64,000 bases of DNA. It comes from Polycladidibacter stylochi. GTDB lineage: Bacteria > Pseudomonadota > Alphaproteobacteria > Rhizobiales > Stappiaceae. Position numbers and translations under genes: made by a program. Location of the stretch: the NCBI RefSeq assembly GCF_001562055.1, contig NZ_LLWE01000018.1:1-64000 (forward strand), in the 5' to 3' direction. The notes below the pieces were generated by a model. It had not been told where the DNA came from and did not search any database. It was given only the letters and a program-made list of their open reading frames with translations. Position 1 is the first letter of the stretch, and every line of letters starts with the position of its first letter. Below are positions 20,933-31,677 of the stretch, piece by piece.

Positions 20933-22108
20933 ATGGCTAAAGAAAAATTTGAACGTACGAAGCCGCACGTCAACATCGGCACAATCGGCCACGTTGACCA
21001 CGGTAAAACAACTCTGACTGCTGCAATCACCAAGCAATTCGGTGACTTTAAAGCATACGACGAGATTGATGGTGCTCCTGAAGAGCGCGCGCGTGGTATT
21101 ACCATTTCCACAGCGCACGTTGAGTACGAAACCGATGCACGTCACTACGCTCACGTTGACTGTCCAGGTCACGCTGACTACGTAAAGAACATGATCACCG
21201 GTGCGGCTCAGATGGATGGCGCTATCCTGGTTGTGAACGCTGCTGATGGCCCAATGCCACAGACACGTGAGCACATCCTGCTTGCCCGTCAGGTTGGTGT
21301 GCCTGCTCTGGTTGTCTTCATGAACAAAGTTGACCAGGTAGACGACGAAGAACTGCTCGAGTTGGTTGAAATGGAAGTTCGTGAACTTCTTTCTTCCTAC
21401 GAGTTCCCAGGTGACGATATTCCGATCATTGCTGGTTCTGCTCTTGCAGCACTGGAAGATCGTGATGCAAACATCGGTTCCGAGAAAATCGCTGAACTGA
21501 TGGCTGCTGTTGACGAGTATATCCCTACTCCAGACCGTCCGCGCGATCAGGACTTCCTGATGCCAATCGAAGACGTGTTCTCTATCTCCGGCCGCGGTAC
21601 AGTTGTAACCGGTCGTGTTGAGCGCGGTATCATTCACGTTGGCGACGAAGTTGAAATCGTTGGTATTAAAGAAACTGCAAAAACCACAGTAACCGGTGTG
21701 GAAATGTTCCGTAAGCTGCTCGATCAGGGTGAAGCTGGGGATAACATCGGTGCGCTTATTCGCGGTGTTGGCCGTGAAGAAGTAGAACGTGGTCAGGTTC
21801 TTTGTAAGCCAGGTTCTGTTACTCCACACACCAAGTTTAAGGCTGAGGCTTATATCCTCACCAAAGAAGAAGGTGGTCGTCATACCCCATTCTTCACTAA
21901 CTACCGTCCACAGTTCTACTTCCGTACTACTGACGTGACAGGTGTGGTTACTCTCCCAGAGGGTACAGAAATGGTGATGCCAGGCGATAAGATCTCTGCT
22001 TCTGTTGAGTTGATCGTGCCGATCGCTATGGAAGATGGTCTGCGTTTCGCTATCCGCGAAGGCGGTCGTACCGTTGGTGCGGGCGTTGTAGCTGAAATCA
22101 TCGAATAA
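20933..22108 (+). CDS. tuf: elongation factor Tu (second copy)
   Basis: EF-Tu of 391 residues with the same protein sequence as the copy at 3614, here in the rpsL-rpsG-fusA-tuf order. Silent differences from the first copy are confined to codons 2-48; from GAAGAGCGCGCGCG on I found none in the lines compared. Both copies are in highly expressed ribosomal clusters about 17 kb apart in direct orientation, a setting known to favour gene conversion. Confidence 0.99.
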   Translation: MAKEKFERTKPHVNIGTIGHVDHGKTTLTAAITKQFGDFKAYDEIDGAPEERARGITISTAHVEYETDARHYAHVDCPGHADYVKNMITGAAQMDGAILVVNAADGPMPQTREHILLARQVGVPALVVFMNKVDQVDDEELLELVEMEVRELLSSYEFPGDDIPIIAGSALAALEDRDANIGSEKIAELMAAVDEYIPTPDRPRDQDFLMPIEDVFSISGRGTVVTGRVERGIIHVGDEVEIVGIKETAKTTVTGVEMFRKLLDQGEAGDNIGALIRGVGREEVERGQVLCKPGSVTPHTKFKAEAYILTKEEGGRHTPFFTNYRPQFYFRTTDVTGVVTLPEGTEMVMPGDKISASVELIVPIAMEDGLRFAIREGGRTVGAGVVAEIIE

Positions 22109-22122
22109 AATAATTGAGTTAG

Positions 22123-22150
22123 TTGGCAGTCTCTGCTATGAGGCTGCCAA
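22123..22150 (+). promoter_or_regulatory. hairpin between tuf and rpsJ
   Basis: A perfect seven-pair stem TTGGCAG / CTGCCAA with a 14-base loop, lying in the 64-base gap that separates the str genes from the S10 genes. No T-run follows. It may slow transcription or regulate rpsJ translation. Confidence 0.4.
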
Positions 22151-22172
22151 TCTTACTCAGTAGGGATAAGTT

Positions 22173-22481
22173 ATGAACGGTCAGAATATTCGGATCCGCC
22201 TAAAGGCGTTCGATCACCGTGTTCTTGACGCCTCCACTAAGGAGATCGTTAACACGGCGAAACGGACTGGCGCACAAGTGCGTGGACCGGTTCCGTTGCC
22301 AACGCGGATCGAGAAGTACACCGTACTTCGTGGGCCGCATATTGACAAAAAGAGTCGTGATCAGTTCGAGATGCGCACACATAAGCGCTTGCTCGACATC
22401 GTCGAACCAACACCACAAACAGTTGACGCTTTGATGAAGCTCGACCTGGCTGCTGGTGTTGACGTCGAGATCAAACTCTAG
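22173..22481 (+). CDS. rpsJ: 30S ribosomal protein S10
   Basis: S10 (NusE) of 102 residues, a 30S head protein that also bridges NusG and NusB in antitermination. It starts [19 protein letters not shown] and contains the conserved [20 protein letters not shown] loop. AGGGATAAG precedes the ATG. First gene of the S10 set; rplC begins 22 bases after its stop. Confidence 0.99.
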   Translation: MNGQNIRIRLKAFDHRVLDASTKEIVNTAKRTGAQVRGPVPLPTRIEKYTVLRGPHIDKKSRDQFEMRTHKRLLDIVEPTPQTVDALMKLDLAAGVDVEIKL

Positions 22482-22503
22482 GCGGCCATAAGGGGACACA
22501 CCG

Positions 22504-23217
22504 ATGCGTTCTGGAGTGATCGCCCAGAAGGTGGGAATGACACGGGTATACAATGAGGCAGGTGAACACGTGCCTGTAACCGTGCTGAGCTTGGATAAGT
22601 GCCAAGTTGTTTCTCATCGGACGGAAGAAAAGAATGGCTACACAGCGCTACAGCTTGGCGTTGGTGCAGCAAAAGTAAAAAATACGGATCGCGCAATGCG
22701 CGGCCACTTCGCAGCAGCGAAGGTGGAACCAAAGCGCAAAGTGGCCGAGTTCCGCGTAACCGCAGACAACCTGATTGAAGTTGGTGCAGAAATCACTGCA
22801 GATCACTTCGTCAATGGCCAGTTTGTTGATGTTACCGGTACATCAATCGGTAAAGGCTTTGCCGGTGCTATGAAGCGTCACAACTTCGGTGGTGGTCGTG
22901 CTTCACACGGTGTTTCTATCTCACACCGTGCGCATGGTTCTACGGGTCAGTGTCAGGATCCAGGTAAAGTGTTCAAAGGCAAGAAAATGGCCGGACACAT
23001 GGGTAGCGAGCGCGTTACCACTCAGAACCTCAAGATTGTTCGTACCGACGTTGAGCGCGGTCTGATCTTGGTTGAGGGTTCTGTACCTGGTTCTAAAGGC
23101 GGTTGGATCCTGGTTCGTGATGCAGTTAAAAAGGCGCTGCCTGAAGCTGCACCAGTACCTGGTGCCTTCCGTGCAGTTGAAGCTGCAGCGACCGAAACCG
23201 GGAAGGAAGGTGAGTGA
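22504..23217 (+). CDS. rplC: 50S ribosomal protein L3
   Basis: L3 of 237 residues, which reaches the peptidyl-transferase centre and seeds 50S assembly. The conserved loop [20 protein letters not shown] and the [14 protein letters not shown] run are present. The alphaproteobacterial C-terminal extension ([20 protein letters not shown] onward) explains the length. Its TGA overlaps the next gene's ATG. Confidence 0.98.
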   Translation: MRSGVIAQKVGMTRVYNEAGEHVPVTVLSLDKCQVVSHRTEEKNGYTALQLGVGAAKVKNTDRAMRGHFAAAKVEPKRKVAEFRVTADNLIEVGAEITADHFVNGQFVDVTGTSIGKGFAGAMKRHNFGGGRASHGVSISHRAHGSTGQCQDPGKVFKGKKMAGHMGSERVTTQNLKIVRTDVERGLILVEGSVPGSKGGWILVRDAVKKALPEAAPVPGAFRAVEAAATETGKEGE

Positions 23218-23834
23218 TGGAACTCGAGGTTAAGACCCTCGGCGGCAGCGCAGCCGGTTCGATCACCGTGTCTGACGAGATCTTTGGTCTCGAGCCACGT
23301 AAGGACCTGATCCAACGCGTTGTACGCTGGCAGCTCGCTAAGCGTCAGGCTGGTACACATAAGACTTTGGATCGCTCCGAAGTTACAGGTACCACCAAGA
23401 AATTTGTTCGTCAGAAAGGTTCTGGCGGTGCACGTCACGGTAACCGTAAGGTTCCTCAGTTCCGTGGTGGTGGTAAAGCATTTGGTCCAGTTGTTCGCTC
23501 CCATGCGTTCGACTTGCCGAAAAAGGTTCGGGCTCTTGGTCTGAAGCACGCGCTTTCCGCTAAAGCAGCTGCTGGTAATCTTATCATTGTTGAAGATGCG
23601 AAGGCCGCTGAAGCAAAGACAAAAGCTCTTAAAGCTTCTCTTTCTGGTCTTGGTCTTGACAGTGCCTTGATTGTTGATGGCAAGGAAGTGGATGCAAACC
23701 TCGGTCTCGCATCTCGCAACATTCCATTGGTCGATGTTCTGCCAATTCAAGGTATCAACGTTTACGACATTCTGCGTCGTGAAAAGTTGGTTCTGACGAA
23801 AGCGGCAGTCGCAGCTCTGGAGGAACGGTTCTAA
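23217..23834 (+). CDS. rplD: 50S ribosomal protein L4
   Basis: L4 of 205 residues, lining the exit tunnel with L22. The start [14 protein letters not shown] at 23217 overlaps the rplC stop as TGATG; a GTG one codon earlier is possible. The tunnel loop region [20 protein letters not shown], where macrolide-resistance changes occur, shows no obvious insertion. In enterobacteria L4 represses the S10 operon. Confidence 0.98.
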   Translation: MELEVKTLGGSAAGSITVSDEIFGLEPRKDLIQRVVRWQLAKRQAGTHKTLDRSEVTGTTKKFVRQKGSGGARHGNRKVPQFRGGGKAFGPVVRSHAFDLPKKVRALGLKHALSAKAAAGNLIIVEDAKAAEAKTKALKASLSGLGLDSALIVDGKEVDANLGLASRNIPLVDVLPIQGINVYDILRREKLVLTKAAVAALEERF

Positions 23835-24127
23835 TGAGTAAAATTGCTCACTATGATAAAATCGTTGCTCCTGTGATCACTGAAAAGGCAACTATTGCTT
23901 CTGAAGAGAACAAAGTTGTTTTCAAGGTGGCTAAGGACGCGACCAAGCCTGAAATCAAAGCTGCTGTTGAAGCGCTCTTTGGTGTGAAGGTTAAAGCGGT
24001 TAACACTCTTATTCGCAAGGGTAAGACAAAGCGCTTTCGCGGTGTTATCGGTCAACAGTCTGACTTTAAAAAGGCAGTTGTTACACTTGAAGATGGTCAA
24101 GCCATCGACGTGACAACCGGTCTTTAA
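23834..24127 (+). CDS. rplW: 50S ribosomal protein L23
   Basis: L23 of 97 residues, at the tunnel exit where trigger factor and SRP dock. It starts [19 protein letters not shown] and has the conserved [14 protein letters not shown] segment. Its ATG overlaps the rplD TAA by one base (TAATG). Confidence 0.98.
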   Translation: MSKIAHYDKIVAPVITEKATIASEENKVVFKVAKDATKPEIKAAVEALFGVKVKAVNTLIRKGKTKRFRGVIGQQSDFKKAVVTLEDGQAIDVTTGL

Positions 24128-24143
24128 GGGAGATTTAGGAAAA

Positions 24144-24977
24144 ATGGCACTTAAGACATTTAATCCCACATCTCCTGGTCGTCGTCAGCTTGTTCAAGTT
24201 GATCGTTCAGAATTGTGGAAAGGCAAGCCAGTCAAGAAATTGACTGAAGGTCTGACCAAGTCCGGTGGTCGTAACAACTACGGCCGCAAGACCGCAAACA
24301 ACATTGGTGGTGGTCATAAGCGCACTTATCGTGTAGTAGACTTCAAGCGTCGCAAGTTCGACGTTGTCGGTACCGTTGAGCGTCTTGAATATGACCCTAA
24401 CCGCACAGCATTCATTGCTCTCATTTCCTATGAGGACGGTGAGCAGGCTTATATCCTTGCGCCGCAGCGTCTGGCTGCTGGTGATAAGGTTGTAGCTGGT
24501 GAACATGTGGACGTTAAACCAGGTAATGCGATGCCTTTGGCTTCCATTCCAGTTGGTACAATTGTGCACAACATCGAGCTGAAGCCTGGTAAAGGTGCAC
24601 AGGTGGCACGTTCTGCTGGTGCGTATGCTCAGATCGTTGGTCGTGATGCGGGTTACACCCTTATCCGTCTTCTGTCTGGTGAACAGCGCCGCGTTCTTGG
24701 TACTTGCATGGCAACCGTTGGTGCGGTTTCCAACCCTGATCATGCCAATATTAATCTTGGTAAGGCAGGTCGTTCCCGTTGGCTTGGTCGCCGCCCGCAT
24801 GTTCGCGGTGTTGCGATGAACCCGATCGATCACCCACATGGTGGTGGTGAAGGTCGTACATCCGGCGGTCGTCATCCGGTTACCCCTTGGGGTAAGCCGA
24901 CTAAAGGTAAACGTACGCGGCGTAACAAGTCGAGCGATAAGTATATCGTTCGTTCACGTCACGCACGTAAGAAGTAA
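24144..24977 (+). CDS. rplB: 50S ribosomal protein L2
   Basis: L2 of 277 residues, needed for subunit joining and peptidyl-transferase activity. It begins [17 protein letters not shown] and carries the very conserved [19 protein letters not shown] loop with the His important for activity. Sixteen bases separate it from rplW. Confidence 0.99.
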   Translation: MALKTFNPTSPGRRQLVQVDRSELWKGKPVKKLTEGLTKSGGRNNYGRKTANNIGGGHKRTYRVVDFKRRKFDVVGTVERLEYDPNRTAFIALISYEDGEQAYILAPQRLAAGDKVVAGEHVDVKPGNAMPLASIPVGTIVHNIELKPGKGAQVARSAGAYAQIVGRDAGYTLIRLLSGEQRRVLGTCMATVGAVSNPDHANINLGKAGRSRWLGRRPHVRGVAMNPIDHPHGGGEGRTSGGRHPVTPWGKPTKGKRTRRNKSSDKYIVRSRHARKK

Positions 24978-24989
24978 GGGGAACGGATC

Positions 24990-25268
24990 GTGGCACGTTC
25001 GATCTGGAAAGGGCCGTTCATCGACGGTTACCTCCTGAAGAAGGCGGAAAAGGTTCGCGAGTCTGGCCGTAATGAGGTCATCAAGACTTGGAGCCGTCGT
25101 TCCACAATACTACCGCACTTCGTGGGGTTGACCTTTGGCGTTTATAACGGTCAAAAGCACATTCCTGTTTTGATCTCCGAAGACATGGTTGGTCAGAAGT
25201 TGGGTGAATATTCCCCAACTCGTACCTACTACGGTCACGGTGCTGATAAAAAGGCGAAGAGGAAATAA
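24990..25268 (+). CDS. rpsS: 30S ribosomal protein S19
   Basis: S19 of 92 residues in the head of the 30S subunit. It uses a GTG start with GGGGAACGG before it and reads (V/M)[20 protein letters not shown]. The conserved [14 protein letters not shown] end is present. Only two bases separate it from rplV. Confidence 0.98.
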   Translation: MARSIWKGPFIDGYLLKKAEKVRESGRNEVIKTWSRRSTILPHFVGLTFGVYNGQKHIPVLISEDMVGQKLGEYSPTRTYYGHGADKKAKRK

Positions 25269-25270
25269 CG

Positions 25271-25651
25271 ATGGGCAAGCAGAAGCTTGAGCGGACGCTC
25301 GCCGACAACGAGGCAAAGGCAGTATGCCGCATGCTGCGGATTTCTCCGCAAAAGCTAAACCTCGTTGCAGCATCGATCCGCGGTAAGAAAGTTGGTAAGG
25401 CTTTGGCTGATCTAACATTCTCTCGCAAACGTATTGCTGGCGATGTCAAGAAAACCTTGATGTCTGCTGTTGCAAACGCAGAAAACAACCATGATCTCGA
25501 CGTCGACAGTCTTGTTGTCGCCGAGGCTTATGTTGGTAAGGCGCTTGTTATGAAGCGCTTCCAGCCACGTGCCCGTGGTCGTGTGGGTCGGATTATGAAG
25601 CCATATTCCAACCTGACCATCGTTGTTCGTGAAGTTGAGGAGGCAGCCTGA
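25271..25651 (+). CDS. rplV: 50S ribosomal protein L22
   Basis: L22 of 126 residues, with the beta-hairpin that narrows the exit tunnel ([20 protein letters not shown] near residues 96-115). The start [18 protein letters not shown] is typical of alphaproteobacteria. Its TGA overlaps the rpsC ATG (TGATG). Confidence 0.98.
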   Translation: MGKQKLERTLADNEAKAVCRMLRISPQKLNLVAASIRGKKVGKALADLTFSRKRIAGDVKKTLMSAVANAENNHDLDVDSLVVAEAYVGKALVMKRFQPRARGRVGRIMKPYSNLTIVVREVEEAA

Positions 25652-26367
25652 TGGGTCAGAAGATTAATCCAATCGGTTTCCGCCTTGGTATCAACCGGAC
25701 ATGGGATTCACGTTGGTTTGCCAGCAAAAACGAATACGGCGATCTTCTGCATGAAGATTTCCGCATCCGTGAGTACCTGATGAAGGAACTCAAGCAGGCT
25801 GCTATCTCCAAGGTGGTTATCGAGCGTCCGCACCGTAAATGCCGTGTAACAATCCACTCTGGTCGTCCAGGTGTTGTTATTGGTAAAAAGGGTGCTGACA
25901 TCGAACGGCTTCGCAAGAAGTTGTCTGCGATGACCAACTCTGAAGTGCACCTCAACATTGTTGAAGTGCGCAAGCCAGAAACTGATGCGCAACTGGTTGC
26001 GGCTTCTATTGCCCAGCAGCTGGAGCGTCGTGTTGCTTTCCGTCGTGCCATGAAGCGTGCAGTTCAATCTGCAATGCGTCTTGGTGCCCAAGGCATCCGT
26101 ATTAACTGCGGTGGTCGTCTTGGTGGTGCGGAAATCGCACGTGTGGAATGGTATCGTGAAGGTCGTGTGCCGCTGCATACTCTGCGTGCGGATATCGACT
26201 ATGGTACAGCTACTGCGCATACCGCTTATGGTGCTTGTGGTGTTAAAGTCTGGATCTTCAAGGGCGAAATCCTTGAGCATGATCCAATGGCTTCTGAACG
26301 CCGTGCTACCGAAGGTGGTGGTAAAAATGAGCGCCAAGGTGGCGGTCGACGTGAGCGTGCTGCTTAA
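25651..26367 (+). CDS. rpsC: 30S ribosomal protein S3
   Basis: S3 of 238 residues, at the mRNA entry channel. It begins [20 protein letters not shown] and has the KH domain GXXG-type run ([18 protein letters not shown]) and the conserved [20 protein letters not shown] segment. The C-terminus is a basic tail ([17 protein letters not shown]). rplP follows 44 bases later. Confidence 0.99.
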   Translation: MGQKINPIGFRLGINRTWDSRWFASKNEYGDLLHEDFRIREYLMKELKQAAISKVVIERPHRKCRVTIHSGRPGVVIGKKGADIERLRKKLSAMTNSEVHLNIVEVRKPETDAQLVAASIAQQLERRVAFRRAMKRAVQSAMRLGAQGIRINCGGRLGGAEIARVEWYREGRVPLHTLRADIDYGTATAHTAYGACGVKVWIFKGEILEHDPMASERRATEGGGKNERQGGGRRERAA

Positions 26368-26411
26368 GCAGCACCTCTTCACGATAGATCTAGTTAAACG
26401 AGAGATTAGCG

Positions 26412-26825
26412 ATGCTGCAACCAAAGCGAACTAAGTTCCGCAAGCAGCACAAGGGCCGCATTCATGGCAACGCCAAAGGCGGCACTGACCTCAATTTCGG
26501 CGCTTTCGGATTGAAAGCGCTGGAGCCAGAGCGGGTAACCGCTCGTCAAATTGAGGCGGCCCGTCGTGCAATGACCCGTTACATGAAACGTGCGGGTCGT
26601 GTGTGGATCCGAATTTTCCCGGATGTACCTGTATCCTCCAAGCCGGCTGAAGTCCGCATGGGTAAAGGTAAAGGTAGCCCAGAATATTGGGCATGCCGGG
26701 TAAAGCCTGGCCGGATCATGTTTGAAATTGATGGTGTGTCAGAGGAAATTGCTCGTGAAGCAATGCGTCTGGCAGCAGCCAAGCTCCCGATTAAATGCCG
26801 CTTCGTGCAGCGAATCGGTGAGTAA
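26412..26825 (+). CDS. rplP: 50S ribosomal protein L16
   Basis: L16 of 137 residues, which positions tRNA in the A and P sites. Conserved runs are [16 protein letters not shown] at the start, [18 protein letters not shown] in the middle and [18 protein letters not shown]. The Arg that is hydroxylated in some bacteria lies in this last region. It is followed by rpmC in the usual order. Confidence 0.99.
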   Translation: MLQPKRTKFRKQHKGRIHGNAKGGTDLNFGAFGLKALEPERVTARQIEAARRAMTRYMKRAGRVWIRIFPDVPVSSKPAEVRMGKGKGSPEYWACRVKPGRIMFEIDGVSEEIAREAMRLAAAKLPIKCRFVQRIGE

Positions 26826-26848
26826 TCGAACATCGAAAGGAACAGGCC

Positions 26849-27049
26849 ATGAAGGCTAGCGATGTACGGGCTAAGACCGAAGACCAACTGCGGGAAGACC
26901 TGGAGGGACTGAAAAAAGAACAGTTCAACCTGCGTTTCCAAAGGGCTACCGGTCAGCTCGAAAACACCGCACGTGTACGGCAAATTCGTCGTGACATCGC
27001 GCGGATTCAGACAATACTGCGTGAAAAGCGCATGTCTGATAACGCTTAA
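26849..27049 (+). CDS. rpmC: 50S ribosomal protein L29
   Basis: L29 of 66 residues, a two-helix protein at the tunnel exit beside L23. It starts [20 protein letters not shown] and contains the family signature [30 protein letters not shown] site precedes the ATG. Confidence 0.98.
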   Translation: MKASDVRAKTEDQLREDLEGLKKEQFNLRFQRATGQLENTARVRQIRRDIARIQTILREKRMSDNA

Positions 27050-27059
27050 GGAGCTCTAA

Positions 27060-27302
27060 ATGCCAAAGCGTATATTGCAGGGCGTCGTTGTCAGCGATGC
27101 GAATGACAAGACAGTCACGGTGAAGGTAGAGCGTCGCTTTACCCATCCGCTGCTGAAAAAAACTGTGCGCCGTACGAAGAAGTATCGTGCACACGACGAA
27201 GAAAATTCTTACAAGGTTGGTGACACTGTCAGTATTGAAGAGTGTGCACCTATCTCTAAGAATAAGAAATGGGTCGTCGTCTCTACTGAGGCAGCGAGCT
27301 AA
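27060..27302 (+). CDS. rpsQ: 30S ribosomal protein S17
   Basis: S17 of 80 residues, an early-assembly OB-fold protein. It begins [19 protein letters not shown] and has the signature [19 protein letters not shown]. The ten-base gap from rpmC contains its ribosome site (AAGGAG). Confidence 0.98.
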   Translation: MPKRILQGVVVSDANDKTVTVKVERRFTHPLLKKTVRRTKKYRAHDEENSYKVGDTVSIEECAPISKNKKWVVVSTEAAS

Positions 27303-27359
27303 TTACGCATCCAGTAGCTCTCTTGTTGAGGGCCTGATTAAAGAATAAGGCGACGAGTC

Positions 27360-27728
27360 ATGATTCAGATGCAAACAAACCTCGACGTGGCGGATAACTC
27401 CGGTGCGCGTCGTGTAATGTGCATCAAAGTGCTCGGCGGCTCCAAGCGGAAATATGCTGGCGTAGGCGACATTATTGTCGTCTCCGTTAAAGAGGCAATT
27501 CCCCGGGGTCGTGTTAAAAAGGGCGACGTGATGAAGGCTGTTGTCGTGCGTACGGCGAAGGATATCCGCCGTCCTGACGGCAGTGTGATCCGTTTCGACC
27601 GCAATGCGGCCGTACTGATCAACAACAACAAAGAACCGATCGGAACGCGTATTTTTGGCCCAGTTCCTCGCGAACTGCGTGCTAAGAATCACATGAAGAT
27701 CATTTCGCTTGCGCCGGAGGTGCTCTGA
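27360..27728 (+). CDS. rplN: 50S ribosomal protein L14
   Basis: L14 of 122 residues, at the subunit interface. It begins [20 protein letters not shown] and carries the conserved [20 protein letters not shown] signature. Its TGA overlaps the rplX ATG (TGATG), the usual coupling in the spc operon. Confidence 0.99.
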   Translation: MIQMQTNLDVADNSGARRVMCIKVLGGSKRKYAGVGDIIVVSVKEAIPRGRVKKGDVMKAVVVRTAKDIRRPDGSVIRFDRNAAVLINNNKEPIGTRIFGPVPRELRAKNHMKIISLAPEVL

Positions 27729-28045
27729 TGCCCGCGAAAATTAAAAAAGGCGACACCGTTGTTGTGATCGCTGGTCGTGATAAAGGGAAGACCGGCGAAG
27801 TTATCCGGATGATCACCGACGAAAACCGCGCTGTCGTGCGTGGCGTAAACATGGTGCAGCGTCACCAACGCCAGACCCAACAGAGCGAAGGTGGTATCAT
27901 CTCGAAGGAAGCGCCAATTCAGCTTTCTAACTTGGCGATCGCAGATCCAAAGGACGGTAAACCAACTCGCGTTGGTTTCAAAGCAAGCGAAGACGGTACC
28001 TTGGTGCGCTTTGCAAAGCGTTCGGGAGATGTTATCGATGGCTGA
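27728..28045 (+). CDS. rplX: 50S ribosomal protein L24
   Basis: L24 of 105 residues, a KOW-domain assembly initiator. It reads [20 protein letters not shown] at the start and has the [20 protein letters not shown] run. The last eight bases overlap the start of rplE. Confidence 0.98.
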   Translation: MPAKIKKGDTVVVIAGRDKGKTGEVIRMITDENRAVVRGVNMVQRHQRQTQQSEGGIISKEAPIQLSNLAIADPKDGKPTRVGFKASEDGTLVRFAKRSGDVIDG

Positions 28046-28598
28046 GGCTAACAACACACCACGGCTGAAGACGCATTACGATGAAGTAGTGCGTAAACAG
28101 CTTCAGGAGAAGTTTAACTACTCCAACCCAATGATGATTCCTCGTATTGAGAAAGTAGTTCTTAATATGGGCGTTGGGGAAGCAGTTGGTGACAGTAAGC
28201 GAGTAAAGACTGCAGCTGCAGATCTTTCCTTGATTGCTGGTCAAAAGGCGGTTATTACCCGTGCACGCAAATCTATTGCGACCTTTAAAGTTCGTGAAGA
28301 TATGCCGCTCGGTGCCAAGGTTACATTGCGTCGTGCTCAAATGTTCGAATTCCTCGACCGTTTGATCACAATCGCTCTGCCACGCGTTCGTGACTTTCGT
28401 GGTCTCAACGCAAAGAGCTTTGACGGACGTGGTAACTATGCAATGGGCCTCAAAGAACACATTGTGTTCCCAGAAATTGACTACGATAAAGTAGATCACA
28501 TGCTGGGTATGGACATTGTGGTCTGTACGAGCGCTAAAACCGATGACGAAGCGCGTGAACTACTGCGCGCGTTCAACTTCCCGTTCCGCACTAAATAG
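28038..28598 (+). CDS. rplE: 50S ribosomal protein L5
   Basis: L5 of 186 residues, which binds 5S rRNA and contacts the P-site tRNA. The start [20 protein letters not shown] at 28038 fits the family; the same frame is open upstream inside rplX but that part is an overlap. The signature [20 protein letters not shown] is present. Confidence 0.98.
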   Translation: MAEANNTPRLKTHYDEVVRKQLQEKFNYSNPMMIPRIEKVVLNMGVGEAVGDSKRVKTAAADLSLIAGQKAVITRARKSIATFKVREDMPLGAKVTLRRAQMFEFLDRLITIALPRVRDFRGLNAKSFDGRGNYAMGLKEHIVFPEIDYDKVDHMLGMDIVVCTSAKTDDEARELLRAFNFPFRTK

Positions 28599-28631
28599 TA
28601 GCGGTATACGGGAAAGGAACGAGGACAGACG

Positions 28632-28937
28632 ATGGCGAAGAAAAGCGCGGTCGAAAAAAACAAGCGGCGCGTGCGTCTTGTAGCAAAGTACGCTGATAAA
28701 CGCGCAGCCCTGAAGGCTATGGCCAAGGACGAGAGCCTGTCCCTGGAAGAGCGGTTTAATGCACGGCTTAAGCTTGCGAAGCTGCCGCGCAATTCCGCGC
28801 CTATACGGGTACGTAACCGGTGTGAAGTCACAGGTCGCCCACGCGGTTTCTACCGCAAACTCAAGATGTCACGTGTGGCACTTCGTGAGTTGGGTTCCCT
28901 GGGTAAGATCCCGGGTCTCGTGAAGTCGAGCTGGTAA
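28632..28937 (+). CDS. rpsN: 30S ribosomal protein S14 (zinc-free type)
   Basis: S14 of 101 residues, in the 30S head. It is the long form without the CXXC zinc motifs, beginning [19 protein letters not shown] and ending with the conserved [19 protein letters not shown] region. This long form is the usual one in Proteobacteria. Confidence 0.98.
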   Translation: MAKKSAVEKNKRRVRLVAKYADKRAALKAMAKDESLSLEERFNARLKLAKLPRNSAPIRVRNRCEVTGRPRGFYRKLKMSRVALRELGSLGKIPGLVKSSW

Positions 28938-28949
28938 GGAGTTACTGCA

Positions 28950-29348
28950 ATGTCGATTTCCGATCCAGTCGGGGATATGATCACGCGCATTCGTAATGCG
29001 CAGATGCGTCGCAAAGGCAAGGTATCTACACCTGCCTCCAAGCTTCGCGCACGTATTTTGGACGTTTTGGTTTCTGAGGGTTTCATCCGTGGTTACACCG
29101 CAGTTGAATACTCTGCAGGCAAGTCCGAATTAGAGATTGAACTGAAGTACTTTGATGGTGCACCTGTAATCCGTACCATTGAACGCGTTTCCAAGCCTGG
29201 ACGTCGCGTTTACTCTTCAGTCAAGAACATTCCACACGTTGCCAATGGCCTCGGTGTTTCCATTCTATCCACTCCACGTGGCGTGATGGCAGACCACCAG
29301 GCTCGTGAGCAAAATGTGGGTGGTGAGGTTCTGTGTCGCGTCTTCTGA
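28950..29348 (+). CDS. rpsH: 30S ribosomal protein S8
   Basis: S8 of 132 residues, a central 16S rRNA-binding protein and known translational repressor of the spc operon in Escherichia coli. It begins [20 protein letters not shown] and ends with the conserved [20 protein letters not shown] and GGEVLCRVF. Confidence 0.99.
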   Translation: MSISDPVGDMITRIRNAQMRRKGKVSTPASKLRARILDVLVSEGFIRGYTAVEYSAGKSELEIELKYFDGAPVIRTIERVSKPGRRVYSSVKNIPHVANGLGVSILSTPRGVMADHQAREQNVGGEVLCRVF

Positions 29349-29395
29349 TGCGGCATAGTCCAGATTATTAAAACAACAACAGACAGGTTGATCTT

Positions 29396-29929
29396 ATGTC
29401 TCGTATTGGCAAGAAGCCAGTCCCCGTGCCTAGCGGGGTAACGGCAACGATCAACGGCCAGGAAGTTGTCGTCAAGGGTCCGAAGGGAGAACTCTCCTTC
29501 GTGGCCCACGACGCTGTTCAGGTCGAAATGACGGATGATGGCATTCGTGTTGATCCTCGCAATCAAACCAAGCTGTCCCGCTCTATGTGGGGTATGTGCC
29601 GGACAATGATTGCAAACCTTATCACTGGTGTGACTGCTGGCTTTGAGAAAAAGCTGCTGGTTACCGGTGTGGGTTACCGCGCACAAGTGCAAGGTAGCAC
29701 TTTGAATCTTGCTCTGGGTTTCTCGCATGATGTCAAATTCGACATCCCGCAGGGCGTCCAGATTGCTTGCCCAAAGCCGACTGAAATTGTTATCAACGGT
29801 ATTAACAAGCAGCAAATCGGACAGGTAGCAGCGAACATTCGCGAATACCGTCCGCCTGAGCCATACAAAGGCAAGGGTATTCGTTATGCGGATGAATACA
29901 TCATCCGTAAGGAAGGCAAGAAGAAGTAA
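29396..29929 (+). CDS. rplF: 50S ribosomal protein L6
   Basis: L6 of 177 residues, near the sarcin-ricin loop. It shows the start [20 protein letters not shown] and the family signature [20 protein letters not shown]. Two tandem beta-alpha domains of similar fold span the length. rplR begins 11 bases later. Confidence 0.99.
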   Translation: MSRIGKKPVPVPSGVTATINGQEVVVKGPKGELSFVAHDAVQVEMTDDGIRVDPRNQTKLSRSMWGMCRTMIANLITGVTAGFEKKLLVTGVGYRAQVQGSTLNLALGFSHDVKFDIPQGVQIACPKPTEIVINGINKQQIGQVAANIREYRPPEPYKGKGIRYADEYIIRKEGKKK

Positions 29930-29940
29930 TAGGTCGGACA

Positions 29941-30300
29941 ATGGCGAATGGCAATTCTTTCGAACGTCGTCGCGCACGTGTGCGTCGTTCGATCAAAAAA
30001 GTAGCAAATGGACGTCCTCGGTTGTCCGTTTTCCGCTCGTCCAAGCAGATTTATGCTCAAATTATCGACGACGCCAAGGGTGTTACCCTGGTGGCGGCCT
30101 CCACAATCGAAGCCGATGTGAAGGGCACCTTGAAAACTGGTGCTGATAAATCCGCAGCTGCTGCTGTTGGTAAGCTCATTGCTGAGCGTGCAATCTCTGC
30201 TGGCGTTAAAGAAGTCGTGTTTGATCGCGGCGGTTACATCTACCACGGCCGCGTAAAGGCTTTGGCTGATGCCGCGCGTGAAGGCGGACTGAATTTCTGA
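29941..30300 (+). CDS. rplR: 50S ribosomal protein L18
   Basis: L18 of 119 residues, binding 5S rRNA with L5 and L25. It has the basic N-terminus ([20 protein letters not shown]), the [18 protein letters not shown] strand and the C-terminal [20 protein letters not shown] signature. Confidence 0.98.
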   Translation: MANGNSFERRRARVRRSIKKVANGRPRLSVFRSSKQIYAQIIDDAKGVTLVAASTIEADVKGTLKTGADKSAAAAVGKLIAERAISAGVKEVVFDRGGYIYHGRVKALADAAREGGLNF

Positions 30301-30341
30301 TCAGCGCCTTTAGGTGCTCCTAAGAAACGGAAGACATTAAA

Positions 30342-30905
30342 ATGGCAAGACAGGACAACCGGGATCGTGAAGAGCGCGACAGCGAATTTGTCGATAAGCT
30401 CGTTCACATCAACCGTGTCGCAAAAGTTGTTAAAGGCGGTCGTCGCTTTGGCTTTGCAGCTCTCGTTGTTGTCGGTGATCAGAAGGGCCGTGTAGGCTTT
30501 GGTCACGGTAAAGCGCGTGAGGTGCCTGAAGCAATTCGTAAGGCAACTGAAGCTGCAAAACGTACAATGATTCGTGTTCCTCTGCGTGAGGGTCGTACTC
30601 TACATCACGATGTAGAAGGCCGTCATGGTGCAGGTAAAGTGTTGCTACGTGCAGCACCATCCGGTACTGGTATTATCGCAGGTGGTCCAATGCGTGCAGT
30701 GTTCGAAACACTTGGTGTTCAGGACGTTGTTGCAAAATCTCTGGGCAGCTCGAACCCATACAACATGGTTCGCGCAACCTTTGACGCATTGTCGAAAGAA
30801 GATAGCCCGCGTTCAGTTGCAGCGCGTCGTGGTCTGAAAGTATCTGCTTTACAGGCTCGTCGTCGTGACAATGATGATGCGGTCGTGGTTAAGAGCGAAG
30901 CTTAA
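30342..30905 (+). CDS. rpsE: 30S ribosomal protein S5
   Basis: S5 of 187 residues, important for decoding accuracy and mRNA unwinding. The signature [20 protein letters not shown] near residue 30 is the region altered in spectinomycin resistance and looks wild type. The conserved [20 protein letters not shown] run is present. Ends with a basic tail. Confidence 0.98.
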   Translation: MARQDNRDREERDSEFVDKLVHINRVAKVVKGGRRFGFAALVVVGDQKGRVGFGHGKAREVPEAIRKATEAAKRTMIRVPLREGRTLHHDVEGRHGAGKVLLRAAPSGTGIIAGGPMRAVFETLGVQDVVAKSLGSSNPYNMVRATFDALSKEDSPRSVAARRGLKVSALQARRRDNDDAVVVKSEA

Positions 30906-30946
30906 GTTTCGCACTCACCGCTGTTGAATGAACAAGGGTTAGTGTC

Positions 30947-31141
30947 ATGGCTAATACAGAAAAGACCGTTACGGTCGAACAGGTCGGCAGCCCACTTCGT
31001 CGACCAAAAGATCAGCGCGCTACGCTGGTCGGCCTTGGCTTGAACAAGATGCACCGTCGCTCTACACTGAAGGATACTCCTGAAGTGCGCGGCATGATCC
31101 GTAAGGTCCAGCATCTCGTTCGCGTCGTCGATGAAGCGTAA
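30947..31141 (+). CDS. rpmD: 50S ribosomal protein L30
   Basis: L30 of 64 residues. It has the family pattern [20 protein letters not shown] followed by [20 protein letters not shown]. The order rpsE-rpmD-rplO is standard for the spc operon. Confidence 0.97.
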   Translation: MANTEKTVTVEQVGSPLRRPKDQRATLVGLGLNKMHRRSTLKDTPEVRGMIRKVQHLVRVVDEA

Positions 31142-31162
31142 TAGGTGCCGGGAGATAAACAA

Positions 31163-31633
31163 ATGAAGCTCAATGAACTTCAGGACAATCCGGGTGCAGT
31201 AAGCACTCGTACCCGTGTAGGCCGCGGTATCGGTTCCGGTAAAGGTAAAACCGGTGGTCGTGGTGTAAAGGGTCAAAAGTCCCGTTCAGGTGTTGCGATC
31301 AAGGGTTTTGAAGGTGGTCAGATGCCATTGCATCGCCGTCTGCCAAAACGCGGCTTTACCAACATCTTTGCTAAGGACTTTACTGCTGTTAACGTTGGTC
31401 GTATCCAAACTGCTATTGACGCAGGTAAACTGGATGCTTCTGCAACAGTTACAGCTGAAGCCCTAAAAGCTGCAGGCGTTATCCGCCGCGTAAAAGACGG
31501 TGTACGTCTTCTCGCAGGTGGTGAGCTTAAAGCAGCTGTGACCTTTGAAATTGCCGGCGCTTCGAAAACTGCTGTTGAAGCAGTTGAAAAAGCTGGCGGT
31601 AAGGTCGATATCAAGGGGGCAAAGGCTGAATAA
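31163..31633 (+). CDS. rplO: 50S ribosomal protein L15
   Basis: L15 of 156 residues, a late-assembly protein with a long basic N-terminal extension. The Met of [20 protein letters not shown] is chosen, with GGGAG before it; an in-frame GTG at 31145 is less likely. The glycine-rich [20 protein letters not shown] segment is typical. secY follows after a 44-base gap. Confidence 0.98.
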   Translation: MKLNELQDNPGAVSTRTRVGRGIGSGKGKTGGRGVKGQKSRSGVAIKGFEGGQMPLHRRLPKRGFTNIFAKDFTAVNVGRIQTAIDAGKLDASATVTAEALKAAGVIRRVKDGVRLLAGGELKAAVTFEIAGASKTAVEAVEKAGGKVDIKGAKAE

Positions 31634-31677
31634 GCCTTTGCTCTTTTTTTGGGATATTTCAACGACCGGAGCGCAGA